Source: Acidobacteriota bacterium (GTDB lineage Bacteria; Acidobacteriota; Vicinamibacteria; Vicinamibacterales; JAHECP01). Taken from it: a DNA stretch of 46,342 nt. This document shows, in pieces, positions 11,307 through 18,178 of the stretch. The stretch is taken from the NCBI GenBank assembly GCA_024641665.1, contig JAHECP010000031.1, positions 1-46,342 of the forward strand. Direction: 5' to 3'. The notes under the pieces were generated by a model. The model worked only from the letters and a program-made list of their open reading frames with translations. It did no database searches and was not told the DNA's origin. Position 1 is the stretch's first letter, and every line of letters begins with the position of its first letter. A program made the translations under genes and the position numbers.

Positions 11307-11843
11307 ATGCCCACACGGCTGGCACATGTCATCGGGGTCATTTCGAACGTGGCTACGATCATGGCAGCCACGATCGTAACATCGTTTGTAGCCGTCGCGT
11401 TCATCAACACCCACCAATGGTCAGGGAGTAGCCGCGGCGGCACCTCGTCTTCCGCCGTCGGATCCCTCGCACCGCCCGTGCCGGGCCTAGACTACGGGAG
11501 AGCCACACAAACCATCGTTCTGATCGTCCGGACGAGCTGTCCGTATTGCACGGAGAGCCTGGATGCCTTCAATGAGCTCTGTCAAAGAGCCGCCCAAACG
11601 GGCGGAACGATCCGCTCGATTGTCATCGGCGCGGAGGACAAGGCGATCTTGGAGGAGTACCTCGCCACCCACGGGGTTCACGTGGATGGTGTCTATAGTG
11701 TGCCGAACCGCGAGGCCCTCACTGGACGCACGCCGCGTCTTCTCATTGTGGGCTCCAATCGCCTGATATACGGTGAATGGCTTGGACGGCTTGACGCAAG
11801 TGTTGGCAGCCAGGTTGCGCAAGCGTTGGACGCACTGGAGTAG
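11307..11843 (+). CDS. Membrane-anchored thioredoxin-like protein with CPYC motif
   Basis: A 178-residue protein. A membrane helix covers about residues 11-33, followed by a Ser/Gly/Pro-rich tether (38-62) and a thioredoxin-like domain from about 67 with the redox motif SCPYCTES (C78, C81). A later cis-Pro candidate occurs in TGRTPRLLIV. The orientation suggests the domain faces the periplasm. CPYC is typical of glutaredoxin/DsbA-like oxidoreductases, so a role in forming or shuffling disulfides is plausible. The next gene, 90 bases downstream, encodes a secreted protein with 14 clustered cysteines, an attractive substrate. The frame is open to 11112, but AGGAG placed 7 bases before the ATG at 11307 decides the start. 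Specific function is not established. Confidence 0.75.
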   Translation: MPTRLAHVIGVISNVATIMAATIVTSFVAVAFINTHQWSGSSRGGTSSSAVGSLAPPVPGLDYGRATQTIVLIVRTSCPYCTESLDAFNELCQRAAQTGGTIRSIVIGAEDKAILEEYLATHGVHVDGVYSVPNREALTGRTPRLLIVGSNRLIYGEWLGRLDASVGSQVAQALDALE

Positions 11844-11933
11844 TCCGCCTGAGACGACGCGAGCGTCTTGAACTGGGTACCGCCTGCTCATTCCGGACGC
11901 TCACGTGATGGATTCGCTGTTGGGAGGTGGCAA

Positions 11934-13229
11934 ATGCGGCAAAGCAGCTTCCGATTGGCGCGCCGGATTGCGGCGGGCTCCCTGGTAGTCCTCGCATTTG
12001 GGCTGTGGCCGGTCGTTCCGGGCGGCGGCACTGCCCGTGACAGGGCCGCCGCTTGGGCAGAGGCGCACAGAGTGGATCTACCTTTTCAGCTCGAGGACAT
12101 CCAACTGTATCCGCCAGAGTATCGACAGGCCATCATCTCGATGATGAGTACAGACAGCAGACGCCAGTTGTGGAGGGACTACCTGACTGCAGTGGCGGAC
12201 CGCCGGTTGGATCTAACGGCTGACCAACGGACGTTCGTACATGAACTCGTCGCCGCCCTGGGTGGGTCGGACTGGCGCGCGAGGATCCACCTGCTGCGCG
12301 CACGGGCCACCCGGGTGCTGGGAGAGCGTGCGAGCGTGCTGAGCGCAGTGTCTGGCAGCGCTTGGACTCTTGGAGCCACCGCACGACAGCTCCGCCGGCA
12401 CGGCGTCGTTCGGACGGTTGAGCTGGCTCGCCTTCGATTCCGGGAATCGGTCTTGCGCCTGGCGACTGCCCACGCGCTTGACGCATGTGACTGCTGGGTG
12501 CCAGCGGGTGGGACCTACGACTGCCCAGGCCCAACGGCGTCCAAGACGTGCTTGCCGAACACCCCTACGCCGCCTTTCCTCTGCCAGGAGTATACTTCCG
12601 GATGCGACCTATTCCAGGACAAGCCGTGTGATGGCGCCTGTTACATCTTTCCCTGCACCGGGAGTTGCGACGCGGGCACGTGGGATCCAGAGTGCTGCTG
12701 CTGTCATGAGACTCCGATTGCCATCGGTACTCTGCCGTCAGGTCCCCGCCTCACTGACCAAGCGCATGGCGTTGTGTTCGACATGGCGGGGAACGGCCAT
12801 CCCCACCTGACGGTTTGGACGGCCCCTGAATCTGGTACGGGATGGCTGGCGCTCGATAGGGACGGCGACGGACTTATTACCAGTGCGAAAGAGCTCTTCG
12901 GGAATGTAACCGACCAGCCTGCGGTCGGCGCCCCAAATGGCTTCTTGGCTCTCCTCGTCTTTGACCAGAATGAGGACTATCACATCACACCTTCCGACAC
13001 GCTGTACTGGTCGCTCTCGGTGTGGATCGATGCCAACCAGGATGGGATCTCGCAGTCAGGCGAGCTCCACGCGCTCTCAGAGCTCGGCATCACGTCGATC
13101 GACCTTAACTATAAGCAGTCCCGTCGTCGAGATCGGTACGGGAATGAGTTCAGATTCGTGGGCAAGATCCAAACCAGCCAACCGTGGCAGCGGTTTGCCT
13201 GGGATGTGAACCTGGCCAATCAGATGTAG
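11934..13229 (+). CDS. Secreted cysteine-rich, fulvocin C-related protein with EF-hand-like loops
   Basis: A 431-residue protein. There is a signal-like hydrophobic helix (about 13-28) after a basic start. A helical region at 56-110 carries YRQAIISMMS and LTADQRTFVHEL. A cysteine-rich segment spans 185-257 with 14 Cys: 185, 187, 197, 206, 217, 224, 232, 236, 241, 245 and 254-257. The order C-x-C, then three separated Cys, then C-x4-SG-C-x7-C resembles the 8-Cys layout I recall for the myxobacterial bacteriocin fulvocin C. Residues 303-405 hold calcium-loop-like motifs LDRDGDGLITSAKELFGN and DANQDGISQSGE. GGGAGG precedes the ATG at 11934. Bacteriocin activity is inference. It could instead be a structural or adhesive secreted protein. 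Confidence 0.7.
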   Translation: MRQSSFRLARRIAAGSLVVLAFGLWPVVPGGGTARDRAAAWAEAHRVDLPFQLEDIQLYPPEYRQAIISMMSTDSRRQLWRDYLTAVADRRLDLTADQRTFVHELVAALGGSDWRARIHLLRARATRVLGERASVLSAVSGSAWTLGATARQLRRHGVVRTVELARLRFRESVLRLATAHALDACDCWVPAGGTYDCPGPTASKTCLPNTPTPPFLCQEYTSGCDLFQDKPCDGACYIFPCTGSCDAGTWDPECCCCHETPIAIGTLPSGPRLTDQAHGVVFDMAGNGHPHLTVWTAPESGTGWLALDRDGDGLITSAKELFGNVTDQPAVGAPNGFLALLVFDQNEDYHITPSDTLYWSLSVWIDANQDGISQSGELHALSELGITSIDLNYKQSRRRDRYGNEFRFVGKIQTSQPWQRFAWDVNLANQM

Positions 13230-13463
13230 ACCGGCGACCTCTCAGCCAAGGCTAAGCAGATGACCAATGCGCTTGGGGAGAGGACTCGTGAAAGAGCGAC
13301 GGACCTCATTCGAGCCGCTTGTGTATACGGTACGTGCGTCGACGGCAACCAAGGTCGAGGCCGTGTGAACGGCCACCAGCGCGCGCCGGGCCGCCCTCCG
13401 GCATCATCTAGTTCGACCGCTGGGAGCGGCGCGCGCAGTGTGGCGTTCGCTGGCAGAAGGTCG

Positions 13464-13955
13464 ATGATGTGGACTCATCACACATGGATTAGCGTGATCT
13501 TGCTTGGCCTCGTCGTATGGCTTGGGTCCAGCCGTGCGGTGAGGGCTCAGTCCGTTGACCCTGCACAGACCTACGAGAAGTTCATGAGGCTCGGCCCAGC
13601 GGAAACGGCTAGCCGCTTCGCAGCGATGACGCCGGAGGAGAAGGCGGCCGTCGTACAGACCCATGCGCGGGTCTGGCTTGAGAGGAACCGTAGTCGCCTG
13701 ACCGCGCGTCAAGTCGCGGTCGTTCAAGAAGCTATCGATTTCGTGACACCCGAGCTCTATCGCAGTCCCGACATCGCCCAGCAGGTCAAGAGGGAAGAAG
13801 AGCTGAGGGCCAAGCTAAGGTGTCAAGTGCCGCGGTCGGATGTAATGGCGGCGTTTGGCGTGCTGCGGCCGCGCACGGCGGAATCGAGCTGGTTCGATGA
13901 CCTATGGGCCTGGTTTGAAGACTGCGTGATCGGGTGGGTGCCGCCTCTCGCATGA
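13464..13955 (+). CDS. Small secreted protein sharing the N-terminal motif of the fulvocin-like protein
   Basis: A 163-residue protein starting at either of two adjacent ATG codons (13464 or 13467, preceded by AAGG). It has a signal peptide (membrane core 8-20, likely cut after VRAQ near 29). The mature part has YEKFMRLGP, then M55-TPEEKAAVVQ and LTARQVAVVQEAIDFVTPELY at 79-99. The spacing from the MS/MT motif to LTA-x-Q-x3-V-x-E is 23 residues in the larger neighbour and 24 here, so the two proteins share a domain. This one has only two cysteines (120, 154) and a Trp-rich end (WFDDLWAWFEDC). It may be a companion, immunity or decoy protein. The function is unknown. Confidence 0.65.
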   Translation: MMWTHHTWISVILLGLVVWLGSSRAVRAQSVDPAQTYEKFMRLGPAETASRFAAMTPEEKAAVVQTHARVWLERNRSRLTARQVAVVQEAIDFVTPELYRSPDIAQQVKREEELRAKLRCQVPRSDVMAAFGVLRPRTAESSWFDDLWAWFEDCVIGWVPPLA

Positions 13956-14060
13956 TCCGAACCGCGCCAAGGTGGCTCACTACGCCTACAGATGTCGCTC
14001 GCCGGATCGTCGGATCAGCGCATGCTCGGTCCTCGCGATGGCGCAGCCGGGAAGCGTTCG

Positions 14061-14147
14061 CCGACGCTCCGACAGGAGTCCGTTCCGACGGAAGCGGCTG
14101 CCGCGGGTCAAGGCCGCACGCGCGCCGAGCGGAGCGAGGGGAGCCTT
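14061..14147 (+). repeat. 87-bp direct repeat, copy 1
   Basis: It starts CCGACGCTCCGACA and ends GAGCCTT. About 90 percent of positions match the copy at 14335-14421. Confidence 0.8.
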
Positions 14148-14334
14148 CTAGAGGCCCCGTCGTGCCAAGGCGCAGCGCGTGACCACGCGTTTGCGCACAC
14201 ATCCCCCGTCAGGAGCGATCACGTGTCCGGCTCGCTCCGGCAGATGGCGCGTGAGGGGCGCGCGGAGACCGGGTCAAGGTCGCGGCAGCGGCGAGCGTCG
14301 CGAGCGCGATGCTACGAGTGAGAGGTTCCACCGA

Positions 14335-14421
14335 CCGACGCTCCGACAAGAGCCGGTTCCGACGGAAGCGGCTGGCGCGGGTCAAGGCCGCGCATGCGCC
14401 GAGCGAAGCGAGGGCAGCCTT
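14335..14421 (+). repeat. 87-bp direct repeat, copy 2
   Basis: Same orientation as copy 1, 274 bases downstream. About nine mismatches, no gaps. Confidence 0.8.
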
Positions 14422-14623
14422 GACGCGCGCCACCGCTTCCGCACGATGGGAGCATCGGAGCGTCGGTGGCCATCGTCATGGCGCCCCTGGTCCTGCAGAG
14501 GCTCCGGTCAGCGCCTGAACGCTTCGACGACACGGACGAACGGGAACAGATGGACTGGTACGGGCCGCGCTTGAGCGGGACAACGCCGCCTACTTCGTGC
14601 AGGACGGGCTGGTCACGGACACC

Positions 14624-14694
14624 GGGGCGTGAGCGACCCCGCTGGCGGGGCCGGGGCTGGCACAGCGACCCACGGGCGGGGTCGCTCACGCCCC
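14624..14694. repeat. Perfect 19-bp inverted repeat
   Basis: GGGGCGTGAGCGACCCCGC at 14624-14642 is exactly complementary to 14676-14694, with a 33-base spacer. The left arm overlaps the TGA of the possible eroded reading frame. It could be a transposon end pair, a processing hairpin or an origin-like element. Confidence 0.7.
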
Positions 14695-15082
14695 ATCTGT
14701 GCACCGACACTCGTCCTCGTGCGCTCGACGGGCGGCACAGAACGCCGCCACACGTTCAGGACCGCAAGGGACCGGAACGCAAGGCCGTCGTTGCAGTTGC
14801 AGCGTGGAGAGGTGTTCAAGAGCTCATCGAAGCACCGACCACACGACGCGATCGTGCCGTGGCGTGCGGGGGGCCAACCACGCCTCGGGGCAGTGTCCCC
14901 TTCCTCGGCCCCCTTCCCGTGGTGAGCAGCTTGCCGTCGTGGGATCGCCGGAGGCAGGAGGCCGGGATGCTCGTGATGGAGATGACGGACGGCTTGCTGG
15001 CGATAATGTAAGGTCCTGGAGTACTAATGCACGTCCGCTTGCGCGGCGATGGTGCCTGGGTTTCGGTCCCGCTCGAATCTCG

Positions 15083-16072
15083 TCACGCAGTCGCGACCAG
15101 GGGGGAGAGATGGCCGTAGCGATGGCCGAGATCGAGCGTCTCGACAAGACCTGAACCGGCCGCGACGGCCTCGCCGAGCGCGCGCGATCCGACACCGGCA
15201 AGGGCGTCGTCGCCGTCCTCCTTCCACCTCCGATAGAGCACCTTGAACTGTGGCCCGGAGAAGGCCGCGCGGGCCCTGCGAAAGCGGCCGTCGAGATCGT
15301 TCGCGCGAAGCGGCTCCGGGCCTGCGTGGAGCCGCCCGAAGAACCAGCGCAGCTCGTCCGCCGTCGCGGCGCTGAGCGGCGTCAGGACCTCATCCTGAAC
15401 GACCTGCTTTGCACGCTGGCCGCCGCCGGGAATATGAGGCGGAACGACGATGCGAAGGGTCCACGCAGGCAGCGCCCGCAGCAGGGCTCGGTGGCGCTCG
15501 AGAAAGACACGGAATCGCTCGAGCTGGGGCTCGGCGATGACGTAGACGAGCACCGCTCGACCGGCGGGATGAATCCCAATCGGCAGGCGGTCGGGAAAGA
15601 ACCTGGCGGTCCTCGCTTCCCCACTCCCGACGTAGCTGTGAGGCAGCGTCCCGGGCACGATGTTGGTCAGCATGGTCAGGTGCAGGATCTTCTCCTCGGC
15701 AGTGCCAAGCCAGACCAACTCGGGGTCTTCGACGATGGCGTCGAGGACCATGAGGCGCTGGATGGCGTGCCCCAGCGTCAGAGGCCGCCGGAGCGGGCTG
15801 TCGGGGTCGCCCACAGCCCTGTACAGCCCGCGGTGGTTGACGTGGTAGACGCGGGCCCGGTTGTGCTGGCAATCGTGCATCGAGGAGTAGCCGAGGCGCA
15901 CGAGCCTCGCGAAGAACGCCCGGGTCTTCTGGCCGTGAACGATTCGGCAGAACGTGGCGTACTGGCGGGGGACGCACACGCCGGCGTGGGCCATCACGGT
16001 CACGAGGACTCGCGCCTGGCGCTCCGTGAAGCCGAGCCCCGCGACCGCCTGGGCTCGTTCCTGGAAGGTCAC
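15083..16072 (-). CDS. Transfer-associated winged-helix-like protein, function unknown
   Basis: A 329-residue protein starting at GTG (16072), which overlaps the upstream gene's stop as GTGA, so translation is coupled. The N-terminal part (about 10-90) reads TERQARVLVTVMAHAGVCVPRQYATFC then FFARLVRLGYSSMHDCQHNRARVYHVNHR. It looks like a winged-helix module such as those of replication-relaxation proteins. The rest is mixed alpha/beta without catalytic motifs I recognise. I associate this gene and its upstream partner with relaxase neighbourhoods in acidobacterial genomes, but that is memory-based. The frame extends upstream to 16324 only as antisense-like Arg-rich sequence. It is possibly a DNA-binding accessory for conjugation or element replication. 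Confidence 0.6.
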   Translation of the reverse strand: MTFQERAQAVAGLGFTERQARVLVTVMAHAGVCVPRQYATFCRIVHGQKTRAFFARLVRLGYSSMHDCQHNRARVYHVNHRGLYRAVGDPDSPLRRPLTLGHAIQRLMVLDAIVEDPELVWLGTAEEKILHLTMLTNIVPGTLPHSYVGSGEARTARFFPDRLPIGIHPAGRAVLVYVIAEPQLERFRVFLERHRALLRALPAWTLRIVVPPHIPGGGQRAKQVVQDEVLTPLSAATADELRWFFGRLHAGPEPLRANDLDGRFRRARAAFSGPQFKVLYRRWKEDGDDALAGVGSRALGEAVAAGSGLVETLDLGHRYGHLSPLVATA

Positions 16073-16995
16073 CGCAAGACCTCCTCGGCGAGGCTGCGAC
16101 CGAACCCGCCGCCGCCACGCCCGGCGCCTCGCGCCCCGCCCCCGGACCAGTAGCAGGCAAAGCCCCCGCCGGCCTTCGCGGCCCCGTGCGCGCCCCGGTA
16201 GTGAGGCGTCATGACCTCGACGTCGAGCGTGCGCTCGAGTCCGTTGATCTCGTACTGGATCCTCGCGTCTGGGAAGTGAACGTGCCCCCGCTCGTCGCAG
16301 GGGAGGTTGTGCTCGAACGCCCACGTGCGGATCTCGTCCACGTCGCGATCGGGCCGGCCGTCGCTCCCCTTGCGGTGGCGGTTCCGTTCCTGCAGAAACG
16401 CCTGGTACTCCGCCTTGAGGTCGTTATCGAGCACGACGCGCCGAATGGTCGCGCCGTCGTCCAGCAGGCGTTCGGCTTCCTCCAGGTAAGCCCGGTAGAT
16501 GTGGGCATCGTGCCGCAGCTCGCGGGGTCGCTGCACGCCGTCGTGAGAGGCCTGGCGGTCCGGCGCGTCGGCGTCCCGCCGGCGGGACTCGAGGAGCTCC
16601 CGCCCCTCTCGCGTCAGCGTCACGACGGAGGTGTCGCGGCCCAGGGGAACGGTGCGCACGAGACCCGCCTCGCGGAGGTGCCACAACTCCCCATGGCGGG
16701 GATCGAGCGGCCGCTCGAAGCGGTCGCGAAGGTCGCCGGCGGGGACGACCCGGAAGGCGCCGACGGTGGTCAGGGTGCGGGTCTCGGAGCCGCGAAGCGT
16801 GTAGTCACGCTCCCGATGGCGGACGTGCTCGCGGTCGAGCCCGCGAGGCAGATCGACGCCGGCCATGCACACGTCGCGTGCGTCGGTGCGGCCGCGATCC
16901 CGAGAACCAAGACGGCTCCGGTCGTCCCGGTCCGGGTCGGGCGTCCTGTCGCTGTGTTCGCGCGGGTCGCTCGCCCATCTCGCGTCGTCGAACAT
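16069..16995 (-). CDS. Transfer-associated hypothetical protein (relaxase-neighbour type)
   Basis: A 308-residue, highly charged protein. The N-terminal 55 residues are an Asp/Arg-rich disordered segment. Residues about 65-140 form a helix-turn-helix-like module (HVRHRERDYTLRGSETRTL, then HGELWHLREAGLVRTV and TLTREGRELLE). The C-terminal half has PRELRHDAHIYRAYLEEAERL, RRVVLDNDLKAEYQAFLQ, HFPDARIQYEI and EVMTPHYRGAHGAA, a possible nuclease-like fold. The protein overlaps its downstream partner by 4 bases. It lies at the distal end of the element, just inside the second attachment core. I cannot name the family. A role in mobilisation is inferred from the context only. Confidence 0.6.
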   Translation of the reverse strand: MFDDARWASDPREHSDRTPDPDRDDRSRLGSRDRGRTDARDVCMAGVDLPRGLDREHVRHRERDYTLRGSETRTLTTVGAFRVVPAGDLRDRFERPLDPRHGELWHLREAGLVRTVPLGRDTSVVTLTREGRELLESRRRDADAPDRQASHDGVQRPRELRHDAHIYRAYLEEAERLLDDGATIRRVVLDNDLKAEYQAFLQERNRHRKGSDGRPDRDVDEIRTWAFEHNLPCDERGHVHFPDARIQYEINGLERTLDVEVMTPHYRGAHGAAKAGGGFACYWSGGGARGAGRGGGGFGRSLAEEVLR

Positions 16996-17030
16996 TGGCG
17001 TAATCCCGTGAGGAACGGGCCGTTACGCCA
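16996..17030. promoter_or_regulatory. Nested hairpin upstream of the transfer-associated genes
   Basis: TGGCGTAA pairs with TTACGCCA, and inside it CCCGT pairs with ACGGG around a GAGGA loop. It directly abuts the ATG at 16995 and contains the TAA codon that would end the recombinase frame if the element were circular. Operator, nick-site or terminator roles are all possible. Confidence 0.5.
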
Positions 17031-17065
17031 CTGTCTGCCACAGGGGTAGAAAGCGCGCTTTGCAT

Positions 17066-17078
17066 CCCCCCGCAACCA
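17066..17078 (+). repeat. Attachment-site core, distal copy (att, terminator side)
   Basis: An exact copy of the tRNA-fMet 3' end, CCCCCCGCAACCA, isolated from any tRNA and followed two bases later by a strong terminator hairpin. Confidence 0.88.
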
Positions 17079-17080
17079 AC

Positions 17081-17113
17081 AACGGCCGCGCGGTAAACCG
17101 CGCGGCCGTTTCC
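17081..17113 (+). terminator. Displaced terminator of tRNA-fMet
   Basis: AACGGCCGCGCGG and its exact complement form a 13-bp stem with a TAAA loop, followed by TCCC and TTTCT. It belongs immediately after the tRNA 3' end in the uninserted chromosome. The insertion has moved it about 12.1 kb away. Confidence 0.75.
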
Positions 17114-17138
17114 CTTTCTGCGCGCCGCGCGCCCCCGG

Positions 17139-17160
17139 GCGCACACCTAAAGGTGTGCGC
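17139..17160. repeat. 10-bp perfect hairpin
   Basis: GCGCACACCT and AGGTGTGCGC separated by AA. It lies between the displaced tRNA terminator and the 3' end of the aldo/keto reductase, perhaps as a stop structure for the latter, although no T-run follows on the minus strand. Confidence 0.4.
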
Positions 17161-17186
17161 TGGTCCCTCCGCAATGCGACGCGCCG

Positions 17187-18167
17187 CTACTCGTGGCCCA
17201 GCACCGGGTGCGGGGCGTAGCGCTCCTCCAGGTACCGGCACTCGTCCGCATCGAGCGCGATCTCGAGCGCCGCGACGAGCTCCTCGAGCTGGCCGGACTT
17301 CGACGCGCCGACGATGGGCGCCGTCACGCCGGGCCGTGACGCGATCCAAGCCATCGCGATCTGGATGGGCTTCACGCCGCGCCGCGTCGCCAGCTCCACC
17401 ACACGCGCCGCAATCTCGAAGTCGGTGTCCGCGTAGTAGAGCGTGTGCGCGAACTCATCGCCCTTCGCGCGCAGCGTCTCGCCGTGGTCCTCCTTGCGGC
17501 GGTTGCCGGCCAGGAAGCCCCGCGCGAGGGGGCTCCAGGGAATCACGCCAATGCCCTCCGCGCGGCAGAGCGGCATCATCTCGCGCTCCTCCTCGCGGTA
17601 CACCAGGTTGTAGTGGTTCTGCATCGTCGCGAAGCGGGTCCAGCCGTGGCGGTCGGAGAGCTACAGCGCCTTGGCGAACTGCCACGCGTGCCTGCTCGAG
17701 GCTCCGATGTAGCGGGCCTTGCCCGCGCGCACGACGTCGTGGAGCGCCTCGAGCGTCTCTTCGATCGGGGTCTCGTAGTCCCAGCGATGGATCTGGTAGA
17801 GATCGACGTAGTCCACGCCCAGGCGCCGCAGGGACGCGTCGATGGCGCTCATCAGGTGCTTGCGCGAGAGGCCGCCGCGGTTCGGGCCCGCGCCCATCGG
17901 ATAGAACGCCTTGGTGGCGATGACCACGTCGTCCCGGCTCGCGAAATCCCTCAGGGCCCGGCCGAGGACCTCCTCGCTCGCGCCGTCCGAGTACATGTCG
18001 GCCGTGTCGAAGAAGTTGATGCCCAGCGCGAGCGCCCGCTCGATGAACGGCCGGCTCCCGGCCTCGTCCATCACCCACGACCGCCATCGCGACGACCCGT
18101 AGAGCATCGTGCCGAGGCACAGCCGGGACACCTTCAGTCCGGTCCTTCCGAGGTTCACGAACTCCAT
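17187..18167 (-). pseudogene. Aldo/keto reductase interrupted by an in-frame amber codon
   Basis: The full-length reading frame encodes 326 codons of an aldo/keto reductase (NADPH-dependent carbonyl reduction). Motifs are the start MEFVNLGRTGLKVSRLCLG, the catalytic Asp/Tyr region NFFDTADMYSDGASE, KHLMSAIDASLRRLGVDYVDLYQIHRWD, QNHYNLVYREEE and GVIPWSPLARGFLAG. Codon 169 (17663-17661) is TAG where homologues have a tyrosine in the sequence AKAL-Y-L(S/A)(D/E)RHGW. Both sides remain in the same frame. One base change (TAC to TAG) explains it. It is either a young pseudogene, a sequencing error, or a readthrough case. The downstream gene order suggests an operon with the M28 peptidase 11 bases upstream. 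Confidence 0.85.
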
Positions 18168-18178
18168 GACGAACGTCC

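Larger units (their letters stand above)
13956..15082. other. Gene-poor stretch with repeats
   Basis: About 1.1 kb with no protein-like open frame. It contains an 87-bp direct repeat pair and a perfect 19-bp inverted repeat (listed separately). Around 14555-14634 one plus-strand frame reads protein-like (RDNAAYFVQDGLV) up to a TGA, perhaps the end of an eroded gene. Confidence 0.5.

Noticed and set aside
14466-15011. A 181-codon frame in the gene-poor part of the element
   Set aside because: It runs through a perfect inverted repeat and has low-complexity Arg/Pro content. A short protein-like piece in another frame argues for gene decay instead.
17023-17349. A 108-codon minus-strand frame crossing the distal attachment core
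   Set aside because: Not a gene in the integrated state; only its last part matters, as the predicted alternative end of the recombinase in the circular form.
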